Origin: Callaeas wilsoni
Lineage: Eukaryota > Chordata > Aves > Passeriformes > Callaeidae
Direction: 5' to 3'
Assembly (NCBI GenBank): GCA_013398955.1
Contig: VWPU01003219.1
Span: 1,690-65,689 of the forward strand
Length of the DNA stretch: 64,000 nt
Positions 34,170 to 44,460 of the stretch are shown piece after piece. Numbering within the stretch: position 1 is the stretch's first letter; every line of letters starts with the position of its first letter. The position numbers and the translations under genes are program-made. Below the pieces are notes generated by a model, which saw nothing but the letters and a program-made list of their open reading frames with translations, did not search any database and was not told the origin of the DNA.

Positions 34170-34580
34170 GGTCATAAGCCCTCTCGCTAATCTAACACTG
34201 GAAAAGAAAATAGGGCTGGGGGTGATTCAGCTGCTAGGCCTCAAAGCGAGGGGCTGACGGGATAGCATGCTCCTCTGACATGTCCTTGAAGGATGCTGCA
34301 TCCCAGAGGACCGCGGGAACAAAAGTAAAGTGACGATCAAGCAAAAATCTGTTTGCAGAATAAGGCAAATTTTGCTAAAAATGGATAATGTGCTCAGAGT
34401 CATTCTGAGTAATTGGATTTCTATTAGCAAGATGCAAATATTACTAATAGAATTCTCTAGCAGGAATAATTTGTGCTCTGGATCTGAAGCTACCCGAGCA
34501 CCGTCGTCTTTCCATCCTTAATTGTCCACTGACCAGAGCTGTCTGCACACTAAATGTATTTATCTATCAAGCTGTCTCCT
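34170..34580. promoter_or_regulatory. Candidate enhancer with octamer framed by inverted repeat
   Basis: Unique DNA. An exact octamer, ATGCAAAT, lies at 34432-34439, flanked by inverted 7-bp arms CTATTAG (34421-34427) and CTAATAG (34444-34450). GAGTAATTGG, a homeodomain-type word, lies just upstream. The whole 400 bp is repeat-free and AT-balanced, with one of the strongest conserved-element textures in the window. Confidence 0.45.
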
Positions 34581-37500
34581 TGCGTGTGTGGATCTGAAAG
34601 CAGGCTGAATCCATTTAATTCAGCACAGCATTCTGGAAACATTCATGTGGCAAGAGGAATTTCTTGGCATTTGTAAGCTGCGACTTGCATTTAAAACTAA
34701 TGTACTTTATTTTCATGGAAGAATACAGGCTGCGTCCTGAGCCGCCTGCTCCTGCTGGCAAACACCCATCCTGCTGAAGTGGCAAAGCTTGTGACACCGT
34801 GGTGGAGGCCAATGTCAGAGGCTGTCTGTTGCCTCCATCCTACCATGAAATCGGTTTAAGGTCAGGAGATGAGCGTTACTGATTCGCAGGGAAAACCTTG
34901 CAGGGGGCACATGGGGTTCTAGTGCCACTGGGCTGGATGGTCCCAGTGAAACCAGTGGGGCTCTTTGCTCTGGAAGGCCACAAATCAGAGCTTGAAATGT
35001 CCAGGAGTAGGGGCTATGGGTCAGGTTTGCAGCTATAAAGCACCGTAGCTCTGCTGAAATGGAGAGTTGTGGATCATTGTGGTCCTGCCTGCTGGACCTG
35101 CAGTGAAAACGTGTCCTGCTCTGTGTGCAGCTGGGAGCTGGGAGAGCAGGCGCTGCTACCCCTGCTCAGTCACTGCTCGTGTCACCCTGAAACAAAACAA
35201 AACAAAACAATCTGTATATTTTTAAAACTGGTTCCTGAAGGGAGTATATTTTAGGAATTTTTAAAATGAAAATGTCTTTTTAGTGGAACAAGTACCTGTA
35301 CATGATGTTCTCCATATTTTCTGAGGAGGAAAACCTCCCACTTTTGAAAACAGCTTTTGCAAAAAGTGTTGAGGGGTTTTTCAAGCTACAGTTCAAGGTT
35401 TTTTAGCTCAAATGTTTCACTTGTTGCCCCAAAATATTTTATAAAAAGTTTTCAGGCTTGAAAACATTTTAAAGAGATAGGAAATCACGGTGTTCTAAAA
35501 AATCATTTTGGTGGAGAAACACTTGTGGGCTGGTACCACCAGTGTTGACATCAATTCAGATTTTTAACTTAGTAACAAGCTTGAACTGGCAGACTGCAGA
35601 GCAATTTTTTCTGGTCCTTCCTGGCTCCTGTTGGCTTTCTTCTTGGAGGAGGAAGGAAAAAAAGGACTGTAGAGAGAAGACACTTCCTTTTTGCACACTT
35701 CTGTAACCTGGTATTGTTATAACGGAGAAAAAGGGATATGGAAAAGGAAAATTTCCCTGTCATAGAAGATACCTGGACATAATACTGAAAAACAGAACAT
35801 GGTATTGAAATTATATTGGCTCTTCAAACCTTTAGAAATATTGTCAATGCTGAAGTGGCCCAAGTTCATGCCAATTTGAGAATCTGTCCTGAATTTTGTC
35901 TTCATGCAGAGCTAAAATGGATTAGGAAAAATAAGTGGTATTTTGAGAACTACCAGGAGACTGGATGCTTCTACTTCGCTGATGTTGAAACAAATACAAA
36001 TGTTGACATGAACGTTTGGGGTGAAATTAAAGCCGTGTGGTGTGTGAGGGCAATCTGTCAGGAAGCCTAACGAGGTTTGTTTTGTCCTGGAAGTTAAACC
36101 CTTTGGCAAGTTCACTTAGCCAAAACTGGAGCAAGGAGGTCTCGTGCCAAAGAGCAGCTTCTCTGCCATTTGGGTGCAAACAAGTGGTGTGGCTGTACTG
36201 ACAAACACGTGTGCAGGTGAGTGGAGGGCAAGGTCTGAGAGGTCACTCTGTCTTCTCCAAGCTCCCAGCAAGCTGGCAAGTCGTGCAATAGGCATGCAAC
36301 CCTAGAATTAGTGTTGGGAATATCAGTGATCAATCCCCTCCAAAGATCCCTCACGATATTGTCAACGACCTGCTCATGGGTCTGATGGGAAACGTCCATT
36401 TCAAAGTACAGAACCCCCAATGATTCTCACAGCTGCTTCTCAGAGGAGATTTAGCCTTTCTGAAATCCAATATAGATCAGCCTTTGCTCCTGGGAGCTAC
36501 AGAATACAACCCTCTACTAAATGCTCTGGCCTTTGCACTGTAGTTTGATCCTGCGAGGAGATACCTTAGAAAAGGGGTGTTTTAACCTTTTTTTTGTCTA
36601 GGCAAATGGCAGCAAAGATGGTTGAGATGGTAATATTGAGATGCTCAATAAAGACATGCTTTGCAAGAAGGTACCATTTTTATGAATAAATGCCATAAAA
36701 TAATGTATTATTATTAGTGACGTGGAGCAGGGTCTCACTGCGACTTGTTGTGCTGTTTGAGCATCATACGAGAGTAAGCCCAAACTCTGTCCACCTGCTC
36801 AAAAATCCAGAGGATTGGTTTCAGTTATGGCTCAGCTCATTCTTGGAAAATCAGAGCCTTCCCACCATTATCACCTCTGAAAATCTGACCTGGGAAAATA
36901 AGCGTAAATGCCGTCAACGAATCTGTGCTTAGACACGCCCACTCTGCTGTTGGAATACGGGAATAAATAGGATAATATGTATCATTTTGATGGAAAAATA
37001 AGGCAAATATAGAAGGGAGATGAACAAAAAGAAGGTGTTAAACGCCGAGTCCTGTTTTTAGAGTCCTTCTCGTGCAAGTGCAGCCGAGGCACTGGAGGTG
37101 AAAGAGCTGCTGGTTCCAGTGATGTGACAATAATAATAAGTAGTAGAAGAAGTGGCAAAGCTGAAGGCAGGAGCTGCAGTGGGGGAACTCTGGCTCTGTA
37201 AGTCGGCTTGTGCAATTCCCAGAGCTCTCCTTATCTCCCTGAGCCTTTGGTTGGCATATCAGCCAGACAAAGAGCTTAACGCAACTTGGCAGAGCGGCTG
37301 GGGAAATTGTTTAAAATTTCCAGCAACTGGAACAATTAAGTAAGCCTTGGAACGAGGGAGAATAGTTGTCCCCTTAGGATTCCTATCACCCAAGGATAAC
37401 ATTTCCAGGCTTTGTCCAGCAAGAGATGTCACTTCATTTACAGAGATCCTCACAATGTTGAGGTATATTGGATATTGGTTATTATATGCAGAAGACTATC

Positions 37501-38019
37501 AGGAATCATCTCAGCTGGGCTAATTGTTCCTGAGTTCAGGGCTGATGGAATTTTAATTTAAGTGCTTGTGAAGTTTCCTAGAATTATAAAAGATGATGGA
37601 AAAGCCGTGGTTTTTAGAAGTATATTATTAATATCCTGGATTCAGGGAATTTAATGTTTCAGCCAAATGCATCCCTGAAAAAGAGATTCCTCATCTGGGA
37701 CTTACTACCCTTGGCTGCCTGTTTTGGGATGGAGACAGGATGGAGAAGCAGCATTTTCTACAAGAACTGACTGTGGCCAGGACTCGATTCCCTGACAGTC
37801 GTGTTGACGTCACGTTCTTCAATGTTTGTTTTTATAGCTTGCAAAAAAAGAGAAGCGTTGCCCTGTTTTGTGTCGCTGCTTTTTCCAGGGTGCTTCTCTT
37901 CCCTTCCACCTCTTTCCTTTAGTGAACCTGTGCTGAGGATGTGTCATTCCTGCACAACCCGCTCCCTTTGGATGGGGGAGGAAAAAGGGAAAGGGGTGGG
38001 GGGAGGAGCAACGACTCCG
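34581..38019. other. Unassigned non-coding DNA
   Basis: Mostly AT-rich unique sequence. (AAAAC)n lies at 35190-35210. A strong donor CAG|GTGAGT lies at about 36215, with no matching exon identified. 36650-37140 and 37440-37640 are repeat-free and motif-rich. The 84-codon frame at 35816-36070 lacks an initial ATG and any domain. The 102-codon minus frame at 36112-36420 is unrecognised. Confidence 0.35.
35190..35210. repeat. (AAAAC)n microsatellite
   Basis: Four near-perfect copies of AAAAC. Confidence 0.9.
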
Positions 38020-38425
38020 TGGTACTGTATAAATAGTTGCTTTATTATCATAAAAAAATTGCACTCTAAAGATTTTTAGGATCAAAACATACCAAAGAAA
38101 ATGTAAAACAAAATTAAAATGAAGCCGGTATTCACATTGTCAGCAGTTATTTTGTCACTGCAAAGCATCTCCTCAAAGGAATATTGTGCAGCACAGCAGC
38201 AGCCGAATGAAGCAAGCGGCTCCGGCGTTTACTTAAAAGGGAAGTGCAGGGACATCTTCAAACTGCAGTAATGGATCCCTGGGGTTTCTCTAAAGTCTGA
38301 TAGTGGCACTGACATTTCCTGTGAAGTTGGAGGCTGGCAGGTTGTTAAAACTTCCCCGTTTTTTTTAACTGCATCAAGTGTTGCTGTAGTTTGTTGAACG
38401 TATAAAATCACTTCTCCACCTCCTC
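38020..38425 (-). other. Possible 3'-terminal exon of an unknown minus-strand transcript
   Basis: Read on the minus strand, T10-AAAAAG precedes about 38425 and could be a (weak) splice acceptor. From there one frame stays open for about 64 codons, including EVILYVQQTTATLDAVKK, to a TAA at 38231-38229. A 185-nt AT-rich stretch with 3'UTR character follows, then AATAAA at 38046-38041, about 20 nt before a plausible cleavage site near 38020. The frame has ordinary protein composition. I do not recognise the family. The main weakness is the poor acceptor. A noncoding transcript end, or a conserved element without a transcript, are alternatives. Confidence 0.3.
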
Positions 38426-41400
38426 CTTTTTAAAAAAAAAATCCAGATATCAATAAAGAACTTGAGAGAGGAAAACACTATAATTATAGCCAAAAAGCTG
38501 GCATAATGCCTGCTGTATAAACCCGTTATTTTGGTAGCATAGAATTTGGTACTGGAATAATTCTCTGGGTGGAAACTTGGCAAACATGATCTCAGCCTGT
38601 GAGCTAATCTTTTCTTTTTCCTCCTGTAATAACATTTTTTTCTACACTTCAGATTTAGCCATTTTAAAATTGTGCATCCTATTACTGAGATTGTGTATGC
38701 ACAAATGACCTATGTTATGGGTCTCCGGGGTGACGTGAATGTAGACAAGAGATCTGCGTGTTAGATTAAAACCCCTTCGCTGGAAAATTGGTGCCCTGTA
38801 GATTCAAACACAATTAGCCTTGATCTGAACTGCTGCCACGAGGGGAGCTGGCTATTGCTGAGGGTGCCATGGGAGGCCTGGGGCCCAGGACAAGGTTTGG
38901 GATCAGGATTTTGGGTTGTTATGTGATGGGGAGCGTTTCTGGTTCTGCTCCTCACTGTTTCAGTCTCAGTCTCACAGCAATTCCTGTCCGAGAGCTCGCT
39001 GGTCTTGAGGAGTAAAAGTCTAAATATTTGCACACATTTGAGGATTTGAGCCCATTGTGAAATGGAAGTGGTTCTATCTCCGTAACATTGCAAGAGGTGT
39101 CATCAGCCATGCACGAAGACCAGTTTTTGTGGTTAGCCCTTCTTTTTGGGAGAGCTGAGACACCAGAACACCTTGGTGGAACTGTGAAAGAGCTCAGATA
39201 ACACAGGACCCTCTTAATTTTTTTTTCCATTTTGACCTACATCTTCAGTTTTTATAGAAGACTGTGTTTGACTACACTTGCAGGTTCTGGGAGCTGCAGA
39301 TGCTATGGAAAGAGAGTGAGGTTTGAATTGAAATTCATGCCAGCCTGCCATAAACATCTTTCTAAATGAATATAATAAGATCAAATCTCTCACTGCAGTT
39401 GCTGCTCCATCCAGGGTTCCTTGATGCCCTGCTAGCAGGGACTATTCCATGTGTTGGGACTGCCTGGGTGGGAAACCAGGAGCAAAACTGGTGCTTCAGA
39501 ACTGTGGGATAATTAGTTCCACTTCCCCGCAGCAGAAAGGAGGACTGCAGCCACCTTTGAAATCTTCTTACCAGAAAGTGGGATGTGCAGTTTGCTGATG
39601 TGCTGATTTCCAGAGAAATCAGTCTCTTAAAGAGGGATTTTTTTGGGGAGTCTTGGGGCAAAAAAAACCCCAAAAACCAGTGTTGGAATTGAAGCAGGCT
39701 GAGACCAGCAGTGTTCTGTGGGTGCTGGTGCTTGCTTTGGGTGGGCAGCTTATAAACCTGCTTATAACCTTTACCATTTTTCACCTGGAGGCACAAACTA
39801 TTTTCCTCCAGCATATGCATGGGATTGACTCTGGGTTTTTTTCTCCCAAGGTGGAGCACTCCTGAGTGCAATTGGCAGCAGCCTGCAGGAAACAGGACCC
39901 TGTGGTGGGGAGATGTGAGCAGCACTGGTGCTGCCATCCAACCCCTGTCATAACCCTCTTCTGTCCTAGAGCTGAGTGTGGTTCAGGCTGAAAAACTGAA
40001 CACTGAAGGCACCTATCTGCTCATGGGATGTCCTTAAAAATCAGGGTGATTTTTTAGGTAGTATTAATTACTATGGCACTTCTTGATTAAATGATCCTTT
40101 GGCACTTTGCATCAGCCAGAGATTGTCACCCTTGAATCTTTGCTGACTTGCTGAAGGCAGTGCTCATGTGCTTGGGCTGAAGTTGTTGGATAATCCATAG
40201 CAGATTTTGAGGCAGGATCAGCACTTTAAAACATTTACCTGTTTGAGTTGTTCTGGGCCATTCTGGCTTACGAGGGAGAGAAGACTTTGCAAATGAAGGG
40301 GCACCACTGAAGATCATGGTGACAAATGGAGTTACAAACCAGATCCAAAACACCACTGAGACCACAGAAAAGCTGCTGCTCCTTTGGTGGGGGTCTTTGG
40401 GTCAGGCTGGCTCCTGTCCCCAAGATGTGACCATTAACTGAGTCCTGAGCTCTGCTTGGCCCTCAGGGAGCAGCCAGTGAGAGGCATTTAAAAACACGAG
40501 GCCGATCATCTTCCGTGGTCATACCTGGATGGAGTGGCCTCTGCAAGTGTTCGCAAATCATATTAATCATAAAGTGTGTCACAAAGACATCCCATTAAAA
40601 ACACAAATCATGAGGGCCCAAGGGCAAGGGAACCCAGCGTGGTCCTGTCTTTTGCCTTTTTCAGAGTTTGGTTTTAGCCTTTGGAGAATTCCTGTTCACA
40701 CTGCAAAATTTCTTAGGGAGACAGAAAAGTGCATCATGAAAACAAAACTAGATTAATTTTCGTTTGCAAGCCCAAGTCTGACTTCCAGGAGGGGAAGGTG
40801 TTTTGGTGGGGTCTTGGTCCCTGGGAAATGGATTTACATCTTTCATCTCTGCTATCTCCACAGAGAAGAAGGAAAAAAAGCCCCAACCCTCAAATATTTT
40901 ATCTTGTTCTGCAGGACCCAAGCAGATCTCTCCCCAGGGACCATAAATTCCTTCCTGACTGTCACCACTGCTCCTAGACTCTGGTGCAGCACATTGGGAG
41001 AGTGAGCTTTGTTTCTCCAAAGCACAGAGGACATGCCACAAATAATTTAAGGGACCATTTTTTCTTGTTATATGACATTAAATATTCTTTACTTAAAAAA
41101 AAAAAATCCACACCACTTGGCATAAAGTAATATATCCAGCAGAAGGGCTGTTTAATAAAAGACACAGCACTTGCCTCTGCTCTGCTCCTGAATCACTTCC
41201 AGCCCGCTCACACTTCCGCTGCAAGGTGATGAGATGAGCCAAGAAAAAGCTCTGTGCTGGGCCAAAACTTTTTAAGGACGTTGTTTCTACCTCCAGTTCA
41301 ACTGCAGGAAAAAGGAAATTGTGATTTCAGTGCAGCTGATTGAAATGATGGGGTTTTTAAACCCAGCTTATTTGGGCATCTTCGCCATCTTCATTACAGA

Positions 41401-41460
41401 TTGTGTATTCAAATCCCAGTGATGTTAGTGCTGTGGGAGGCTGTGCTGCAGCCCTTCAAA
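38426..41460. other. Unassigned non-coding DNA
   Basis: 38430-38720 is AT-rich and unique. The rest is plain. A 191-codon minus frame (39362-39937) has ordinary composition but no domain, and a shorter plus frame (39653-39865) overlaps it. No repeat family was recognised before the CR1 fragment. Confidence 0.4.
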
Positions 41461-41520
41461 TCATGGAATCATGGAGTCATTAAGGTTGGGAAAGACCTCT
41501 AAGATCACCAAATCCAGCAA
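41461..41520 (-). mobile_element. CR1 LINE, short 3'-end fragment
   Basis: The plus strand reads 'tcatggaatcatggagtcatt' then a diverged 'ggttgggaaagacctctaagatcac'. This is the reverse complement of the CR1 3' terminus, with its repeated ATTCTATGA-type tail. Only about 60 bp remain, so it is heavily 5'-truncated, as most avian CR1 copies are. Confidence 0.8.
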
Positions 41521-42719
41521 AGGTCAAAGGGTGTGTCCTCTGGGCTTGCTCTGGGTCCTGTTTGGAGGGTATGATTAAGTCTGGAGAGGGGCTCTTAGTG
41601 GCAGTGGAGATCTGGTGGCTGATGGGGAAAGTTCTCTTGCTTTTAGAGAAAAGCAGGATTGGACCAATAAACCAGTGGAAGAGCAAACTTCAAACTCCTC
41701 TGCTCATATATTTATTGGGTCTCTTTGCAATGGGAAGCAGGTAATAAACTGTCCACGAATAGTGATTACTGTAGAGGAAAGTAGAAGGTGTGAAGGGAAA
41801 AATCTGATTCCTGACTCACTTTGTCACCTCTAGTTTGGGGGGAGTGGTGGGGTTTTGTTCCCCTGCTGTATTTCTTCCCTTACACAGATACAGAATTTGA
41901 AAAAATAGTACATAGGCAAATGGCAACCCAAACCAAACCTCTTGAAAAGCTGTTCCTCTAAGCTTTTTGTTTCTTTAGTGGACTTTAGTTTGCCAGCTGC
42001 TCATGTCATTGCTCCTTTGAGCCTGTGAAAGGTACCTTCGTGTGTTTCTAAAACTTTGCTTCAGTGCTAAGGTAAATATGAATTTTACTGTCTGAGCAGA
42101 GGTTTTCGGAAACAAGACTTTGAATGGGCAAATCTTGTGATTTCAGGGTAAAACAGGAGATGTTTTCTTATAAATTTAACTACTGTATTGGTACTTTTGA
42201 TGTTAGGGCTTTTTTCCCCCTTTATAATGTATTCTGATTTCCTTGATATTTTCCTTGGTTTTTTGCCTAAGCCCTTTTTTATAATTTCCAAACAATTCAG
42301 TTCCAGCATCTGAACTTGTGTATTTGTGGGGAAGGATTGGACAATGACTTTCCGATTCCAAGTTTTGTTTGACAGCTTCTTATTCCTTGTAACAATTTCA
42401 TTTCTAACAGCCAGGAGGCCAATTTTAGAGCAGCACAGAAAGAATTTCATAGGTAGCGTGAACGCAGTCAATGCAAAACCACCTCTGCCCCTGCAATGTA
42501 AACACTGAAGCATGTCCATAAATTTAACTATGACTGTTCCATAGACGTGCTGGTGCTGTTGGCAGGGCTGGGGCCTCAGCCTTCTCAAACTGCTGCTTTT
42601 TTACCCTGTTTTTCTTCACTTTCACATGAATTTTTATGAATGGCGTATCATGTGTTTTTGTGTTTTTATGCTTGTGTCCTAGTGGGTTTGATCTGGGTGT
42701 ATCAGGCATCTGCCTTGCA
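41521..42719. other. Unassigned non-coding DNA
   Basis: AT-rich unique sequence. The 167-codon minus frame (42085-42588) is Lys/Arg-rich with no domain, and a plus frame overlaps it. It is treated as chance. Confidence 0.4.
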
Positions 42720-43080
42720 CAGTTCCCATCTATACCATGTTAATTATATTGCTCTGCTCTGACATAATAAACACTGAGCGAGTTGTGAATAGATTATTTA
42801 CGATGCCACCTGAACTCTAAGTAATTATAGCTGTGTAATTTAGCTTCCCCCTATTTCATTTTATATATAATGCAATATTTCAAAATATTCCAGCGCACAT
42901 CTATCTTTAGCTCTGTGTTTGAATGAATAAATTGTGATTCTCTTTCAAAGGTAATATATCAGCAATGCCCTTAAGGGAGGGCGCTGTAGCTCTGTCAGGA
43001 GTGATCCATAAACTAATTCCCACATAAACATAGACAATGGATACAGAGAATGAACACACACCTTCATTCACAGAAAATAA
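42720..43080. promoter_or_regulatory. Candidate enhancer, strongest conserved-type texture
   Basis: Continuous unique sequence with no repeat, no open frame and dense homeodomain/TALE words (TTAATTATAT, GTAATTATAGC, TGTAATTTAGC). It includes a sharply GC-richer island near 42970-42990. It lies next to a candidate splice donor at 43093 and between CR1 and MIR fossils. Unique islands of this kind among repeats often prove conserved across amniotes. Not tested. Confidence 0.45.
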
Positions 43081-43092
43081 TACTGTACTTAC

Positions 43093-43163
43093 CTGTCTGG
43101 GTCTGGGTAAGTCTAATGTTCTCCTGTCAAAGCACTAAAGGAAGGTATGCAATACGTCTCAGC
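43093..43163 (-). other. Possible noncoding exon with near-perfect donor
   Basis: On the minus strand CAG|GTAAGTACAG at 43093/43092 matches the vertebrate donor consensus almost completely. An acceptor (CCCCTTAG) gives a 71-nt exon, and an alternative (AATTGCAG) starts it at 43190 for 98 nt. All three frames carry a stop, so it would be a UTR or lncRNA exon. The strand agrees with the possible transcript end at 38020, about 5 kb downstream. Confidence 0.3.
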
Positions 43164-43654
43164 CTAAGGGGTTTGAACACAGGACTTTTCCTGCAATTCA
43201 AGGTGTTGGGACAAAATTAGTATTGGGCAACAAATACCTTGCAGTAAATGGAATTAAAGTATCCATGTTTACAGCTGGAGAAGTAAAATTACTTCTGTGG
43301 GGATGTTGTTTGAGGCTGATTGCTGGTATTTGTTTCTGGGCTGCAACGATCCCACTCCAGTACCTGCTGCTGCAGCCTGGTCCTGTGGGAGCCAGACCCG
43401 TGCCTGACCGAACAGCTCTTCAAGGAGGGCACGGCAGGGGCTGGGGCGTGAGAGGCCCTGACAGACCTGCGTGAGCAGGGCTGCTGAGGCACTCTGGGCA
43501 CTTCCCGAGGGATTAGCAGCGCTTGGACATTGCCAGCAGCACGTGAGGGTGCTGGTCCCTCTTCCACCTGGCTCTCACCGGTCAGCACAAGCATGTGTGG
43601 AGTGCTTCAGCTCTGTTCCTTGCTCTGGCTCTCAGCAGCCATTGAGTTTTGGAT

Positions 43655-43745
43655 CCATTGCCCCAGCCTCCCTTTGACTCAGTTTCTTCAACTACAAATC
43701 CTGTAAAATCCTGTAAAATGCCACTTACCTCTTGAATGGATGAGG
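43655..43745 (+). repeat. MIR-like SINE fragment, forward
   Basis: 'tttgactcagtttcttcaactacaaa', then AAAATG and 'ccacttacctctt', follow the order of a MIR 3' half (cctcagtttcctcatctgtaaaatgggg, then tacctacctc). A local slippage duplication of AATCCTGTAA lies at 43697-43716. Confidence 0.55.
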
Positions 43746-43848
43746 CTACATTTTTCAGAATTTGACCTAAGGCTGGTTGCCTCTCTAGAATGTGCTGAAC
43801 AAGAAGTTACAGACCTGAATGATCTTTCTTACTGAATTAGGAGCCACG

Positions 43849-44120
43849 AAATCATAGAGTCACAGAATGGAAAGGCCCTTAAAGACCATATTGTTCCAAA
43901 CTCCTGCCATGGACAGGGACACCTTCCACTATCCCAGGGTGCCCCAAGACCCATCCAACCTGGCCTTGGACACTTCCAGGGATGGGGCAGCCACAGCTTC
44001 TCTGGGCAACCTGTGCCAGGGCCTCCCCACCCTCACTTCCCACTTTCCAGTCTAAACCTACTCTTTCCCAGTTTAAAGCCACTCCCCCTTGTTCTGTCAC
44101 TACGTGCCCTTGTTCAATCG
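43849..44120 (-). mobile_element. CR1 LINE 3' fragment
   Basis: The best repeat in the window. The plus strand starts 'aaatcatagagtcacagaatgg' and continues through 'cagggacaccttccactatc', 'ggccttggacacttccaggg' and 'ctctgggcaacctgtgccag' to 'gttctgtcactacgtgccc'. All follow the reversed order of the CR1 3' region. It is 5'-truncated and only moderately diverged, so it is younger than the other copies. It encodes no intact protein. Confidence 0.95.
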
Positions 44121-44411
44121 ACCTCAAACACTTGCATTTTTGTTTTGCAAAGTGATTTTAGAGCCTCATACTAAAGGTAGTGTAAATGCAGTGTATATCC
44201 TCTTACATCCTTGAAAACCCATCCAGTACGATTTTGCCCTCTTTTTTATTTCCATAGAGCCTTCTGGGCTCATTCTTGTGGTTCCTCCACACAAAGCCCT
44301 GGTTGGTGACAGTGGCTGTAAATAGGGGAGCAATCCCACCTAGGGCTCCTGGAGTACCAAAGCTGTGCACACATTCACGTCAATTAAAAGATACTTAAGA
44401 GAGTCAAAATC
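44121..44411. other. Unassigned short block
   Basis: Unique sequence after the CR1 fragment. No feature recognised. Confidence 0.5.
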
Positions 44412-44460
44412 TCCTTTTTTTCTTTTTTTTTCCTTTTTTTTCCTTTTTTTTTTTTTTTTT
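44412..44460. repeat. T-rich tract (TTTTTTCC-type)
   Basis: Runs of T8 broken by CC, ending in a long T run, and followed by AAATTAAAAA. Confidence 0.9.

Noticed and set aside
36150..36216. Exon ending at CAG|GTGAGT (about 36215)
   Set aside because: The donor is good, but no acceptor, open frame or neighbouring exon could be paired with it.
39362..39937. 191-codon minus frame
   Set aside because: Ordinary composition but no domain, no acceptor or donor at its edges and no poly(A) signal. Length alone is not enough in 64 kb.
42970..42990. CTCF-like word AGGGAGGGCGCTG
   Set aside because: Only the right half matches the CTCF core. The left half has too many mismatches.
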